In this document: positions 8,599 through 16,877 of the stretch, piece after piece | Numbering within the stretch: the first letter of the stretch is position 1 | How the letters are laid out: each line of letters starts with the position of its first letter | Source: Sphaerochaetaceae bacterium | GTDB lineage: Bacteria > Spirochaetota > Spirochaetia > Sphaerochaetales > Sphaerochaetaceae | Direction of reading: 5' to 3' | Length of the DNA stretch: 32,425 nucleotides | Assembly: GCA_016938475.1 (NCBI GenBank) | Contig: JAFGUP010000134.1 | Span: 1 to 32,425 of the forward strand | Notes under the pieces: generated by a model | The model's input: only the letters and a program-made list of their open reading frames with translations | Database searches by the model: none | What the model was told of the DNA's origin: nothing | Program-made: the position numbers and the translations under genes

Positions 8599-11283
8599 TC
8601 AGATGGCAATAGCCTCAATAGATTCCACCGTGAAATCATAGGGTTTTTCATTTATGTCGAATGTGAATCGTTCTCCGGGAGTATGATTCAGCAGTTTAGC
8701 TCCGAAGGGAGCCATGTAACTGATGGTATTTTCATTCGGATTCGATTCCCATGGGCCAAGAATTCGATATTCCTGCATATCACCGGTAATGTTGTTCTTG
8801 AGAGTTACCTTCGTGCCGAAGGATACCTTGCTCACATCGATCTGTTCCTTCGTGATAACATTCGCACGGGATATCTCATCGGTCAGTTTCACCATCGTTG
8901 CATTCAGTATTCCCTGCTTCTCCTTGGCGGCTTTGAATTCAGAATTCTCACGAAGATCACCAAGTTCCAGTGCTGCACCGATTTCCTTGGAGTTCTCAGG
9001 TATCTCCACGTTCATGATGTGGTCAAGTTCGTTCTGCTTCTCGATGTATCGTGTCCTGGTGACCATGAGACCGCTACTCACCATCTCCTTGGAATCGAGG
9101 TCTTCACCGAGGAAGACGAAATCAGGGAACCGTTCAAGAATCACATGTTTTACTTCAAGCTTCTTGGACATCTCGAGAGATTCCATCCGCTGTATGATAA
9201 AGTTGATCCTCTGAGCCTGCCCCTCATTCGCTTCATCGAGGAACTGGTACAGACTGCGCTCATCGAACAGGATGGTTAGAAGTGTTTTCACGATCTTCTT
9301 GTTTTCCGCTGTAGCCCGTTTTGCTTCTATGGCGTTGAACGCATAGTCGAGCAGCTGGAGCTGACTGGTGATGAGAGTCTCGAAAGGAATTCTGATCTTC
9401 TTTTCCCAGAACTTCCTGTCATAGGAGCGTGAGAGATAGGTGAACAGGTCAGCGTTCTCCTTGTAGTTCCTGCAGGCCTTCTTGAACATATCACTGATGA
9501 CACGGTTCTTTCCCTGTTCTCGGAGAGTGTCCATGATGTAGTTAGTCAGGTAATAGGGGTACAGGGAAACCAGCACCACCGGCACGCGTTCAGGGTCTTC
9601 GGTCTCAACGACCTTGTCAATGAAAGCCTTCTTCAGTTCTGCATCTTCGATTGCTTCGAACGTCTGTTCAATCGAGTCAAGCATACCGTACAGGTGTTTG
9701 AATTCTGCGCCTTCAGGACGGGCAATGAACGGGTAGCGCCGGGCAAGGTAATCAACCAGCAGGTAGGAGGAGATAACCTGATCGGTCACTCCCTGATAGA
9801 TACTGCACTGGTCTCTGAAATATTTGACCATTTCTATGAAGAAATCGGACTCCACGTCTCCGTTGATGAGAAAATCCCGTATGATCTTGACCTTTGCATA
9901 GAACCGCTTTTCGTTTCTAAAGATACCAAGTGATTTCTCTTCATAACTGATAGGGGTCTCCCGTACAGTATAGACATCACTCGCGTTGGGTAGGAACCCG
10001 ATGAGAGGATCGTTCATGAGTACTTTCTTGGCCTTATTGAGCCAGCTGGTCCACTCCTTCGCACTCAGAATGGAAGGGACTATCTCACTCTTCATGGTCT
10101 TCAATGTGGCCGCATTACCGTTGCTCTGAATCAGCGTCCTCAGACCCCAGGGCACATCGGTGATGAATTTCTCCTTGAGCTTATCCTTCGGGAACAGCGA
10201 CTTCAGAACCCAGATATGCTGGGCAGGAAGAACCTGTAGAGAGCTGAAAGCCATGGCAAGAGACATCGAATGTCCTCGCTTGGAGGGGAAATCGATGATA
10301 ACATGCTCACTGGTAATCTCCTTGATTCTACCGATGGCCCATGATTTATGGAACACGAATGATCCCTTATCGAAGGCAATGTTCTTTTCGAATTCATTGA
10401 TCGCAAGATGGATGTCCCGGTAGGCCTTGTCCAGATTACTGCTCTCGATGCAGGATGCGAGACGACTGTGGTTGGCATACTTCTTTTTGTAAGTCGCCAC
10501 GAGCTGTTCTCGAGCCCAGTCATTTGTGGGAGAAAAATCGAGAATGGTCTTCATGGCATCAATGGCGTTGTCGTAATTGTCGTGTTCAAGACTCCGCTGG
10601 TACAGGGCACCTATCGGTTTAAAGGCAGGTTCTCCGTTGAATTTCTCTGCAATCCTTTCTGCAAGTGAAAGTACGTAGGGGAACTCATCAGGCATCATAT
10701 CAAAGAGTATCGTAAACACTTCAATGACCGACTGATAACTCTGGGCATTCAGATACCTCTGGAAGGCCTTCTTGTAGTACGCTATCGCCTTTTCTCTCTG
10801 GTCCTGTTCTAGAGCTTTCTCTGCAAGTGTTATGAGTAGTTCAGTTTCCTCGAAATCGACCGCTACAAGACGTTCATACAATGCATAGGCTTCTTCTCGT
10901 TTTCCCTGTTTCTCATAAATCGAGGCAAGAATACGGAGAACGTACTTGTCTTCAAAAGCGTCAAGCACCTTGAGTGACAGAAACTCTGCGATCCCGTCCT
11001 TGCCGTTCTCTATGAACATCTCGATAAGGTTCGTGATATTCCCGTAATCGAACGATTTTCTCATCACCGAGATGATTCCTGAGATATAGAGTGCCGCGAT
11101 ACTGTTTTTGTTCTTCTTGAGATGCTCATCGCAGATGCTCTTGACTTCAAGGAGATCTTCACTTCCCTGGATGCCTGCTATGGTTGTATCAATCTCCTGA
11201 AACATCGGCACAGTGTAGGTGGTAAGAGCAGTACGGGTCCATGCCTCTTCTGTTAACAGTGATCTGATAGCGTCTTCATTCAT
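8599..11283 (-). CDS. greA: Transcription elongation factor GreA with long TPR-like N-terminal extension
   Basis: The protein has 894 residues; ordinary GreA has about 158. The C-terminal ~155 residues are GreA: a coiled-coil hairpin with GDLRENSEF at about 775-783 (the acidic tip that enters the RNA polymerase secondary channel and stimulates cleavage of backtracked RNA), then the globular domain with ISYMAPFGAKLL. Residues ~105-260 are helical repeats with TPR character, for example LASIYEKQGKREEAYALYERL and KAIAYYKKAFQRY. Residues ~307-352 form a small beta-rich stretch (WAIGRIKEITSEHVIIDF) that looks KOW/SH3-like. Residues ~360-735 are helical with no assignment. AAGGA lies 8 bases before the ATG. 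Similar long GreA proteins are known in Borrelia and Treponema; the role of the extension is unknown to me. Confidence 0.92.
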   Translation of the reverse strand: MNEDAIRSLLTEEAWTRTALTTYTVPMFQEIDTTIAGIQGSEDLLEVKSICDEHLKKNKNSIAALYISGIISVMRKSFDYGNITNLIEMFIENGKDGIAEFLSLKVLDAFEDKYVLRILASIYEKQGKREEAYALYERLVAVDFEETELLITLAEKALEQDQREKAIAYYKKAFQRYLNAQSYQSVIEVFTILFDMMPDEFPYVLSLAERIAEKFNGEPAFKPIGALYQRSLEHDNYDNAIDAMKTILDFSPTNDWAREQLVATYKKKYANHSRLASCIESSNLDKAYRDIHLAINEFEKNIAFDKGSFVFHKSWAIGRIKEITSEHVIIDFPSKRGHSMSLAMAFSSLQVLPAQHIWVLKSLFPKDKLKEKFITDVPWGLRTLIQSNGNAATLKTMKSEIVPSILSAKEWTSWLNKAKKVLMNDPLIGFLPNASDVYTVRETPISYEEKSLGIFRNEKRFYAKVKIIRDFLINGDVESDFFIEMVKYFRDQCSIYQGVTDQVISSYLLVDYLARRYPFIARPEGAEFKHLYGMLDSIEQTFEAIEDAELKKAFIDKVVETEDPERVPVVLVSLYPYYLTNYIMDTLREQGKNRVISDMFKKACRNYKENADLFTYLSRSYDRKFWEKKIRIPFETLITSQLQLLDYAFNAIEAKRATAENKKIVKTLLTILFDERSLYQFLDEANEGQAQRINFIIQRMESLEMSKKLEVKHVILERFPDFVFLGEDLDSKEMVSSGLMVTRTRYIEKQNELDHIMNVEIPENSKEIGAALELGDLRENSEFKAAKEKQGILNATMVKLTDEISRANVITKEQIDVSKVSFGTKVTLKNNITGDMQEYRILGPWESNPNENTISYMAPFGAKLLNHTPGERFTFDINEKPYDFTVESIEAIAI

Positions 11284-11416
11284 GTGGATTGTCCTTCTAA
11301 CTGAATATGACGTTCTTTTCCATACACAACAACACTGATTGCTACTCTATCTTCATTCGAAAGTGAAATAGATGCAGATCAGCACGATAGGTGAGAACGG
11401 TAGTAAACGTAGTATT

Positions 11417-11445
11417 AGTATAGAGCAAATCCCGTATACTTGCAA
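11417..11445 (-). promoter_or_regulatory. Sigma70-type promoter for the TPR-GreA gene
   Basis: On the minus strand TTGCAA (11445-11440) and TATACT (11422-11417) are separated by exactly 17 bases, 4/6 and 5/6 matches to TTGACA and TATAAT. The predicted transcript would begin near 11410, giving a leader of about 125 bases before the ATG at 11283. I see no strong hairpin or known riboswitch in that leader. Confidence 0.65.
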
Positions 11446-11480
11446 GCAACACGAAAAAAATCCGGGCAGACAGTGATATT

Positions 11481-11504
11481 GGGAGTGGGAGTGAGAGTGG
11501 GAGT
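11481..11504 (+). repeat. Four-unit hexanucleotide repeat GGGAGT
   Basis: GGGAGT GGGAGT GAGAGT GGGAGT runs without gaps; the third unit differs at one base. It lies about 36 bases upstream of the greA -35 element and 87 bases before the rpe -35 element. A short tandem repeat between two divergent promoters can vary in copy number by slippage. Whether it does here cannot be seen from one sequence. Confidence 0.8.
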
Positions 11505-11590
11505 AAGGAAAAGCTGCGCACATCCACCGGATATGAGAGGACTCAAAGTGAAAAGCAGGCAACCTGTGTAAAAGAGCACATGTTTTTACC

Positions 11591-11619
11591 TTAACAAATG
11601 TTTTATTTTCTGGTACAAA
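11591..11619 (+). promoter_or_regulatory. Candidate promoter placing the start point at the rpe start codon
   Basis: TTAACA (11591-11596) and TACAAA (11614-11619) are separated by 17 bases, and TGG before the -10 gives an extended -10 (TGnTACAAA). The -10 ends 6 bases before the rpe ATG, so transcription would start at or next to the A of ATG. There is no Shine-Dalgarno in the upstream 20 bases, and an in-frame TAA at 11620 excludes a longer protein. This suggests a leaderless rpe mRNA. Confidence 0.55.
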
Positions 11620-11625
11620 TAAGCT

Positions 11626-12294
11626 ATGAAAAGAGAATCGAAGTGTATAGTCGCACCGAGCATGCTGTCGGCAGACTTCAGCAGAGCAGGTGAGGGTCTT
11701 GAGGAAGTGAACGCAGCCGGGGCTGACTGGGTTCATCTGGATGTGATGGATGGCCTTTTCGTGCCGAATATATCGTTCGGACCGAAGTTCATAGCGGACC
11801 TGAAAGACAAGAGCACGCTACCTTTCGATGCTCATCTCATGGTTCAGAATCCTGAACCGTTCATAAAAGAGTTTGCTGATGCCGGGGCTGATTACATCAC
11901 CGTTCACGCGGAGACGGTGACTCATCTTCATAAGGTTATCTCCAGTATACACCAGGCGGGTGTCAATGCCGGAATTTCAATCGTCCCCTCGACACCGGTA
12001 TCCATGATATACCAGATGCTCTCTGACGTGGAACTCGTCCTTCTCATGAGTGTCAATCCCGGTTTTGGTGGCCAGAGTTTCATCGAATTCACCTTTGATA
12101 AGATTCGTGAGCTCGATGCGTATCGCACTGAGCATAAACTCGATTTTCTGATCTCCGTGGATGGGGGAGTGACTACACACAATGCCGAGAAGCTGTATCA
12201 GAGCGGAGTTGATGTGCTGGTAGTGGGAACCACATTCTTCAAGAGTACCGACAGGTCGGCACTGGTGGAAGCCCTCCACGCGATGAATCGATAG
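11626..12294 (+). CDS. rpe: Ribulose-phosphate 3-epimerase
   Basis: This 222-residue TIM-barrel enzyme interconverts ribulose 5-phosphate and xylulose 5-phosphate in the pentose phosphate pathway. Visible active-site elements are S12 in APSMLSADF, H37 and D39 in HLDVMDG, H70 in FDAHLMV, the SVNPGFGGQSF phosphate loop (142-152), D179 in SVDGGV and VVGTTFF at about 199. H37, D39, H70 and D179 are the expected metal ligands. The start is forced: an in-frame TAA lies two codons upstream and no other start codon occurs before the family core. No ribosome-binding site is present, consistent with a leaderless message. dtd begins at the base after the stop. Confidence 0.97.
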   Translation: MKRESKCIVAPSMLSADFSRAGEGLEEVNAAGADWVHLDVMDGLFVPNISFGPKFIADLKDKSTLPFDAHLMVQNPEPFIKEFADAGADYITVHAETVTHLHKVISSIHQAGVNAGISIVPSTPVSMIYQMLSDVELVLLMSVNPGFGGQSFIEFTFDKIRELDAYRTEHKLDFLISVDGGVTTHNAEKLYQSGVDVLVVGTTFFKSTDRSALVEALHAMNR

Positions 12295-12747
12295 ATGAGA
12301 GCAGTGGTACAGCGAGTGAGCGATGCTTCGGTCACCGTGGACGATCAGGTGACCGGCTCGATAGAGAGAGGTATTCTTGTATACCTGGGCGTCTATCGGG
12401 AGGATAATGGGTCCGACCTTTCCTATATCGTGCGCAAGGTTGCCAATCTGCGAATATTTACCGATCAGGAAGGAAAGATGAACCGGTGCATTCTGCAGGA
12501 GAGTGGAAAAATCCTTCTGGTGAGTCAGTTCACCCTCTGCGCCATCACGACAAAAGGGAACCGTCCTTCGTTCAATCCGGCAGCGCCGCCTGAGATGGCA
12601 CAAGACTTGTATGAGCAGGCAGCTGATCAGCTGAGAGATCTGGGCCTGGAAGTGCAGACCGGTATCTTCGGAGCACATATGAAGGTGGGCTACATCAATG
12701 ATGGTCCGGTGACGATTATCCTCGATTCTCATGACATACAGAAGTGA
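12295..12747 (+). CDS. dtd: D-aminoacyl-tRNA deacylase
   Basis: At 150 residues this is full length for DTD, a homodimer that hydrolyses D-amino acids (and Gly mischarged on tRNA-Ala) from tRNA and so proofreads chirality. Family motifs are clear: MRAVVQRVSDASV at the N-terminus, SQFTL (77-81), GNRPSFNPAAPPE (88-100) and NDGPVT (135-140) with the cross-subunit Gly-cisPro pair at 137-138. The ATG directly follows the rpe TAG. It has no clear ribosome-binding site of its own, so translation is probably by reinitiation or coupling. recA follows after 59 bases. Confidence 0.97.
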   Translation: MRAVVQRVSDASVTVDDQVTGSIERGILVYLGVYREDNGSDLSYIVRKVANLRIFTDQEGKMNRCILQESGKILLVSQFTLCAITTKGNRPSFNPAAPPEMAQDLYEQAADQLRDLGLEVQTGIFGAHMKVGYINDGPVTIILDSHDIQK

Positions 12748-12806
12748 ATGTGTGATACAGTTCGTAATACAGTAGTAGGAAACACCCGAAAAGGAGAGCG
12801 GTATTT

Positions 12807-13886
12807 ATGGCTAAGAATAAGAGTAATTCCCCATCTATCACGATAGACAAGAAAGCAGACACCAAGGACAAACTGATAGCCCTTGAGGCTGCGAGAAGCC
12901 AGATGGACAAGCAGTACGGCAAAGGGGCTCTTATGAAACTCTCCGACTCTGTCACAGATTCCACGATATCAACTATCAGCAGCGGCTCGATCCTTCTCGA
13001 CGAAGCTCTCGGGGTAGGTGGATTCCCACGGGGGCGGATCATTGAGATCTACGGCCCTGAGTCATCTGGAAAGACGACTCTGTCCCTTCACGCGATAGCC
13101 GAGGCGCAGAAGGCAGGGGGGATTGCAGCATTCATTGATGCCGAGCATGCTCTTGACCCGGTCTATGCCAGAAAAATCGGTGTCAATACCGATGAACTGT
13201 GGATCAGCCAGCCGGACAATGGGGAACAGGCCCTGGAGATTACCGAATCACTCGTACGAAGCGGAGCTGTCGATATTATCGTCGTTGACTCGGTTGCCGC
13301 CCTCACGCCTCAGGCGGAGATCGATGGTGAGATGGGGGACTCACACATGGGACTCCAGGCCAGACTGATGTCTCAGGCATTGAGAAAACTGACAGGCATC
13401 CTCTCGAAAAGCCACACCACCATCATCTTCATAAACCAGATCAGAATGAAAATCGGCATCATGTTCGGAAACCCGGAGACCACCACCGGAGGAAATGCCC
13501 TGAAATTCTACTCCTCGATTCGTATCGAGGTGAGAAAGATCGAAAGTATAAGCAAGAGCGCTGATGAGATCATCGGAAACAGAGTGAGAATCAAGATCGT
13601 CAAAAACAAGGTTGCTCCACCGTTCAAGAAGATTGAACTGGACATGCTCTTCGGTGAAGGACTCAGCTACTACGGTTCGATTCTGGATGCTGCAATAAAA
13701 TATGACATGGTGAACAAGTCGGGATCCTGGTATTCGTATCGCGATGAGAAGATCGGACAGGGTAGGGATAATGCGATTCAGTTCCTCCGGACCAATACAG
13801 ATGTCACTGAAGCACTGGAACGGGATCTGAGAGCGATCATGTTCCCCTCCGAAGTGAAGAATGAGGTGAACGTTGAACAAGAGTAA
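12807..13886 (+). CDS. recA: Recombinase RecA
   Basis: This 359-residue RecA forms the ATP-dependent filament on single-stranded DNA for homologous recombination and repair. Walker A is GPESSGKT (83-90). Walker B is in the [14 protein letters not shown] segment, followed by loop L1 and the L2-adjacent [20 protein letters not shown], with a short acidic C-terminus. An AAGGAG ribosome-binding site is at 12791-12796, 10 bases before the ATG. The 59 bases upstream contain no obvious LexA-type palindrome (neither CTG-N10-CAG nor GAAC-N4-GTTC), so SOS control is not evident. It may be expressed from the rpe promoter or from a weak promoter in this gap. Confidence 0.98.
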   Translation: MAKNKSNSPSITIDKKADTKDKLIALEAARSQMDKQYGKGALMKLSDSVTDSTISTISSGSILLDEALGVGGFPRGRIIEIYGPESSGKTTLSLHAIAEAQKAGGIAAFIDAEHALDPVYARKIGVNTDELWISQPDNGEQALEITESLVRSGAVDIIVVDSVAALTPQAEIDGEMGDSHMGLQARLMSQALRKLTGILSKSHTTIIFINQIRMKIGIMFGNPETTTGGNALKFYSSIRIEVRKIESISKSADEIIGNRVRIKIVKNKVAPPFKKIELDMLFGEGLSYYGSILDAAIKYDMVNKSGSWYSYRDEKIGQGRDNAIQFLRTNTDVTEALERDLRAIMFPSEVKNEVNVEQE

Positions 13887-13938
13887 GTGCTCAGCAGTGT
13901 TCCCTATCATATCCGCTGTCCACAGACTCCTGCATCCT

Positions 13939-13967
13939 TTACCAGAATCTATCAGGTACGGTATAAT
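13939..13967 (+). promoter_or_regulatory. Candidate promoter placing the start point at the scpA start codon
   Basis: TTACCA (13939-13944) and a perfect TATAAT (13962-13967) are 17 bases apart. The -10 ends 8 bases before the scpA ATG, so the predicted transcription start falls within about two bases of the initiation codon. No Shine-Dalgarno is present. The TATAAT itself contains an in-frame TAA, and the three codons between it and the ATG include no start codon, so the position of the first codon is not in doubt. Confidence 0.65.
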
Positions 13968-13975
13968 CGGCTGAT

Positions 13976-14899
13976 ATGGGAACAGGTACCCAGTCAGGAA
14001 CAGCATCGCACACAATACCGCCGCAGCCGCTCACCTACAGCCTTAGAGAGTTTGAAGGTCCTCTCGACCTTCTTCTCCACCTGATAGACAAGGCTCAGGT
14101 AAGCATTTACTCGATCCCGATTTCCGAGATCACCGACCAGTTCATGCACTACCTTGATATGGCTTCTAGGGTTGATCTCGATGATCTGACCGAGTTCTAC
14201 CTGATGGCCTCCCATCTGCTCCTTCTCAAGAGCAATATGCTGATCCCTCACGAAGAAGTGGAGGATGAAAGGTGGCTGGAGGACAAACAGGAGCTGGTGG
14301 AACAGCTCCTTGAATATCAGAAATACAAACGGTACAGTACACTTCTCAGTGAGGCACAGTCAGAGAATACGCTCCTTCTGTCACGAAAGAAAAGTCAGTT
14401 CATGCTTCCGTTTCCTGATGAACAACTGTGGAAAGAAGTCAATGTCTGGGACCTTCTCAAGACCTTCAGCACTCTTCTGAGCACGATCACCCATGATAAG
14501 ATATTCAACGTCTATGAAGAGGTGAGTGTCAAACAGAAGCTCACGTTGATGCAAGAGCTGTTCGAGACGAGCGAGAGCATCAGTTTCATAGACCTTGTGG
14601 TTCATGAAGATTCCCGCATCGATATCATCTGCGCCTTTCTGGCCATTCTGGAAGCGGTGAAATTCCGCATGATCATCATAGAACAGCATGTACTGTTCGG
14701 TGATATTCAGATACGAAAGGCTCCTGAAGAAGAGATGGAGGACACCCCCGTCGAGGTGATACCGGAGTCGTTTGTGCCCCCTGCCCCCCCATTTTCTTCG
14801 AAACCGCCACATCAGGCACCTGCAGTGGATGATGAGGAGGAAGATATTGATGATCAGACGATCGTCATTTCATTTGATGATGAGGAGGATGATGAGTGA
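13976..14899 (+). CDS. scpA: Segregation and condensation protein A (kleisin)
   Basis: The protein has 307 residues, a little longer than typical ScpA (~250). The kleisin core starts at about residue 21 with YSLREFEGPLDLLLHLIDKA. It continues through LTEFYLMASHLLLLKSNMLIP and ends with a winged-helix region (IDLVVHEDSRIDIICAFLAILEAVKFRMI). ScpA bridges the SMC heads with ScpB in chromosome condensation and segregation. The last ~60 residues are a Pro-rich then strongly acidic tail (DDEEEDIDDQTIVISFDDEEDDE) that I do not recognise as a domain. It is probably transcribed from its own promoter with a leaderless start, unlike the downstream genes. scpB overlaps its stop by 4 bases (GTGA). Confidence 0.95.
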   Translation: MGTGTQSGTASHTIPPQPLTYSLREFEGPLDLLLHLIDKAQVSIYSIPISEITDQFMHYLDMASRVDLDDLTEFYLMASHLLLLKSNMLIPHEEVEDERWLEDKQELVEQLLEYQKYKRYSTLLSEAQSENTLLLSRKKSQFMLPFPDEQLWKEVNVWDLLKTFSTLLSTITHDKIFNVYEEVSVKQKLTLMQELFETSESISFIDLVVHEDSRIDIICAFLAILEAVKFRMIIIEQHVLFGDIQIRKAPEEEMEDTPVEVIPESFVPPAPPFSSKPPHQAPAVDDEEEDIDDQTIVISFDDEEDDE

Positions 14900-15453
14900 A
14901 CGGAATCACCACAGAGACAGCGAAACTCATCGAAGCGGTTCTGTTTATTGAAAATGATGCACTCAGCGGGGAAAGACTGTCACACATGATGAACCTCCCG
15001 ATCGAAGTGATCGAACAGGCTGTACAGGAGTTGCAGGAGATCTACCGTACTGGATCACGGGGAGTGACTCTATCAGAGACGACTCAAGGATACCAGTTGA
15101 TCCCGTCCCCCGAACTGCATGATGCGCTCAGGAACACCTATGGTAAACGGGTCGACAGACGACTCACGCGTGCAGCGCTTGAAACACTTTCCATCATTGC
15201 GTATGCTCAACCGGTCACCAGACGGGATGTCGAGAACATACGCGGTGTCTCGAGCGACTCTATCATGCGGATGCTCCTTGAACGAGAGTATATCCACGTG
15301 GTAGGACGAAAAGATGTACCCGGTCACCCGGGACTCTACGGTACAACGAGAAAGTTTCTGCTCCAGTTCGGCTTGAACAGCATTTCCGACCTGCCCAGAC
15401 TTTCGGAACTGGACCGGCAACGATTCTTACAGAATGAGGAAGAGAAACAATGA
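14896..15453 (+). CDS. scpB: Segregation and condensation protein B
   Basis: This 185-residue ScpB has two winged-helix domains (about 5-80 and 85-160). The signature LETLSIIAYAQPVTRRDVENIRGV and the VPGHPGLYGTT turn typical of the family are both present. It dimerises and binds ScpA in the SMC complex. It starts with GTG at 14896, overlapping the scpA stop. GGAGG at 14884-14888, 7 bases upstream, supports this start. Confidence 0.96.
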   Translation: MNGITTETAKLIEAVLFIENDALSGERLSHMMNLPIEVIEQAVQELQEIYRTGSRGVTLSETTQGYQLIPSPELHDALRNTYGKRVDRRLTRAALETLSIIAYAQPVTRRDVENIRGVSSDSIMRMLLEREYIHVVGRKDVPGHPGLYGTTRKFLLQFGLNSISDLPRLSELDRQRFLQNEEEKQ

Positions 15454-16175
15454 ATATAGATTATCCGATACGACTACAGAGTTATCTTGCAAAAAGCGGC
15501 TATGGTTCGCGCAGAGCTTGTGAACGGATCATTCAGGAGGGGCGGGTGAGCGTCAACCTGAAACAGATCACAGAACCGGGAGTGAAGGTGAATGAGGAGG
15601 ACATCGTGCAGGTAGATGGGATGCTCGCAGAAATCAGCGAGGCTACCTACTATTTTGCCCTCCACAAGCCCAGAGGATACATCTGCAGCAACTATGACCC
15701 GAATGAAGATCGCTACGCAAGAGACCTGATCACGATCAAGGACAAACACCTTCTGTTCCACATCGGACGGCTCGACAAAGATTCCAGCGGCCTGATTCTC
15801 TATACGAATGACGGAGATGCAGCCAACAAGATTACCCATCCCTCCTACGGGATAGAGAAAGAGTATGCGGTAAAGACGAAAGAACCGATCAGAAAAGAGG
15901 ATCTCAAGAAAGCCCTGAAAGGAATCATGATCGACAATAAGCTTCCCTATGCAATCAAAAGTTTCGATATCAAGACGAAGACCTGGGTGCATGTGACTCT
16001 TACAGAGGGGAAAAACCGTGAGATCCGCAAGATCTTCGAGGTTCTGGGGTACGAGGTCGTCAAACTCATCAGACTGAGAATCGGTTCGATAGAACTCAAG
16101 GACATGAAGGTTGGTGAGTATCGTCCGCTGAAGAAGGGAGAGATCGATTCTCTGCTGAAGGAAAGTCAGAGATGA
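15450..16175 (+). CDS. rluB: RsuA/RluB-family rRNA pseudouridine synthase
   Basis: This 241-residue enzyme has an N-terminal S4 RNA-binding domain (about 8-65, LAKSGYGSRRACERIIQEGRV) and a catalytic domain with GRLDKDSSGLIL (the Asp of GRLD is the catalytic residue). The family C-terminal EGKNREIRKIFEVLGY is also present. It isomerises a uridine in ribosomal RNA. The position after scpA-scpB matches the widespread scpA-scpB-rluB cluster, which favours RluB over RsuA. The exact target position cannot be deduced. GAGGAAGAG precedes the ATG, which overlaps the scpB stop by 4 bases; the stop in turn overlaps cmk. Confidence 0.93.
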   Translation: MNIDYPIRLQSYLAKSGYGSRRACERIIQEGRVSVNLKQITEPGVKVNEEDIVQVDGMLAEISEATYYFALHKPRGYICSNYDPNEDRYARDLITIKDKHLLFHIGRLDKDSSGLILYTNDGDAANKITHPSYGIEKEYAVKTKEPIRKEDLKKALKGIMIDNKLPYAIKSFDIKTKTWVHVTLTEGKNREIRKIFEVLGYEVVKLIRLRIGSIELKDMKVGEYRPLKKGEIDSLLKESQR

Positions 16176-16852
16176 ACATAGAACCATTGAAACACCTTCA
16201 TGGTGCTGTTGTCGCTATCGATGGACCGGCCGGGGTAGGCAAGTCGACTATCGCCAGAACCATCAGCGATCATCTCGGTTATTACTTTGTGAACTCAGGG
16301 AATTTCTATCGGGCGATCACCTACACGGCATTGCATAGGAATATCGACCTTACACATGAAGATCAGATCATTACAGTTGCCCGCAGTGTCAGACTCACTC
16401 TCAAGGATGACCTTCTGGCCGTTGATGGTGAAATCGTCGAGGGATTCCTGCACACTGACGAAGTCGATGCCTGGGTTGCCGGGCACTCTGCGATCATCTC
16501 AGTGCGAGACATCGTCAATGAGAATCTCAGACGGCTTGCACGTGAGGGGCTGAATATCGTATGCGAAGGAAGAGATATCACGACTGTGGTATTTCCCCAT
16601 GCCCGGTTCAAGTTCTTCCTTGATGCATCCCCTCACGTCCGAGCCGAGAGACGGTATCATCAGCAGGAGACCCGTTACAGTATCGATGAAATCGAACAGA
16701 AGATCGCTGAACGCGATGTGATCGATCGAAATAAAGTCTATGGAGCCCTAAAGATCTCAGAGGAAGCGATCTATATTGATTCCTCATACTTGACCATAGA
16801 TGAAGTTTATGTAAAAGTGTTACAAGCTATGCTCGACCAATTGGGAGAGTGA
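16172..16852 (+). CDS. cmk: Cytidylate kinase
   Basis: This 226-residue P-loop kinase phosphorylates CMP and dCMP with ATP. Walker A is IDGPAGVGKST (16-26). NSGNFYRAIT is the CMP-binding segment, and the GRDITTVVFPHARFKFFLDA region carries the conserved GRD-x-T-x-V-P-A pattern. The start overlaps the rluB stop (ATGA). rpsA begins 25 bases after its stop, the very common cmk-rpsA pairing. I recall that some treponemes carry these two as one fused protein; here they are separate, with an intact stop codon and a new ribosome-binding site. Confidence 0.96.
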   Translation: MNIEPLKHLHGAVVAIDGPAGVGKSTIARTISDHLGYYFVNSGNFYRAITYTALHRNIDLTHEDQIITVARSVRLTLKDDLLAVDGEIVEGFLHTDEVDAWVAGHSAIISVRDIVNENLRRLAREGLNIVCEGRDITTVVFPHARFKFFLDASPHVRAERRYHQQETRYSIDEIEQKIAERDVIDRNKVYGALKISEEAIYIDSSYLTIDEVYVKVLQAMLDQLGE

Positions 16853-16877
16853 GCAAATATGGATCAGGAGAATATAA

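Larger units (their letters stand above)
11284..11625. other. Divergent intergenic region between greA and rpe
   Basis: This 342-base region has no convincing gene. It holds the minus-strand greA promoter (11417-11445), four GGGAGT-like units (11481-11504), an inverted repeat GTAAAA-N10-TTTTAC (11568-11589) ending one base before the -35 of the rpe promoter, and that promoter (11591-11619). Short reverse-strand open frames here (61 and 127 residues, Ser/His/Leu-rich, the longer running into rpe) have no coding character and are rejected. Confidence 0.7.

Noticed and set aside
8563-9279. Plus-strand open frame of 238 residues
   Set aside because: It is the antisense of the GreA domain, whose minus-strand protein has clear family motifs, a ribosome-binding site, a promoter and a terminator.
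11481-11504. CRISPR-like or G-quadruplex interpretation of the GGGAGT repeat
   Set aside because: Units are contiguous 6-mers without spacers, and only three GGG runs are present, one short of a standard quadruplex.
11353-11736. Minus-strand open frame of 127 residues in the greA-rpe gap
   Set aside because: It runs into rpe, has no ribosome-binding site and is low-complexity where it crosses the GGGAGT repeat.
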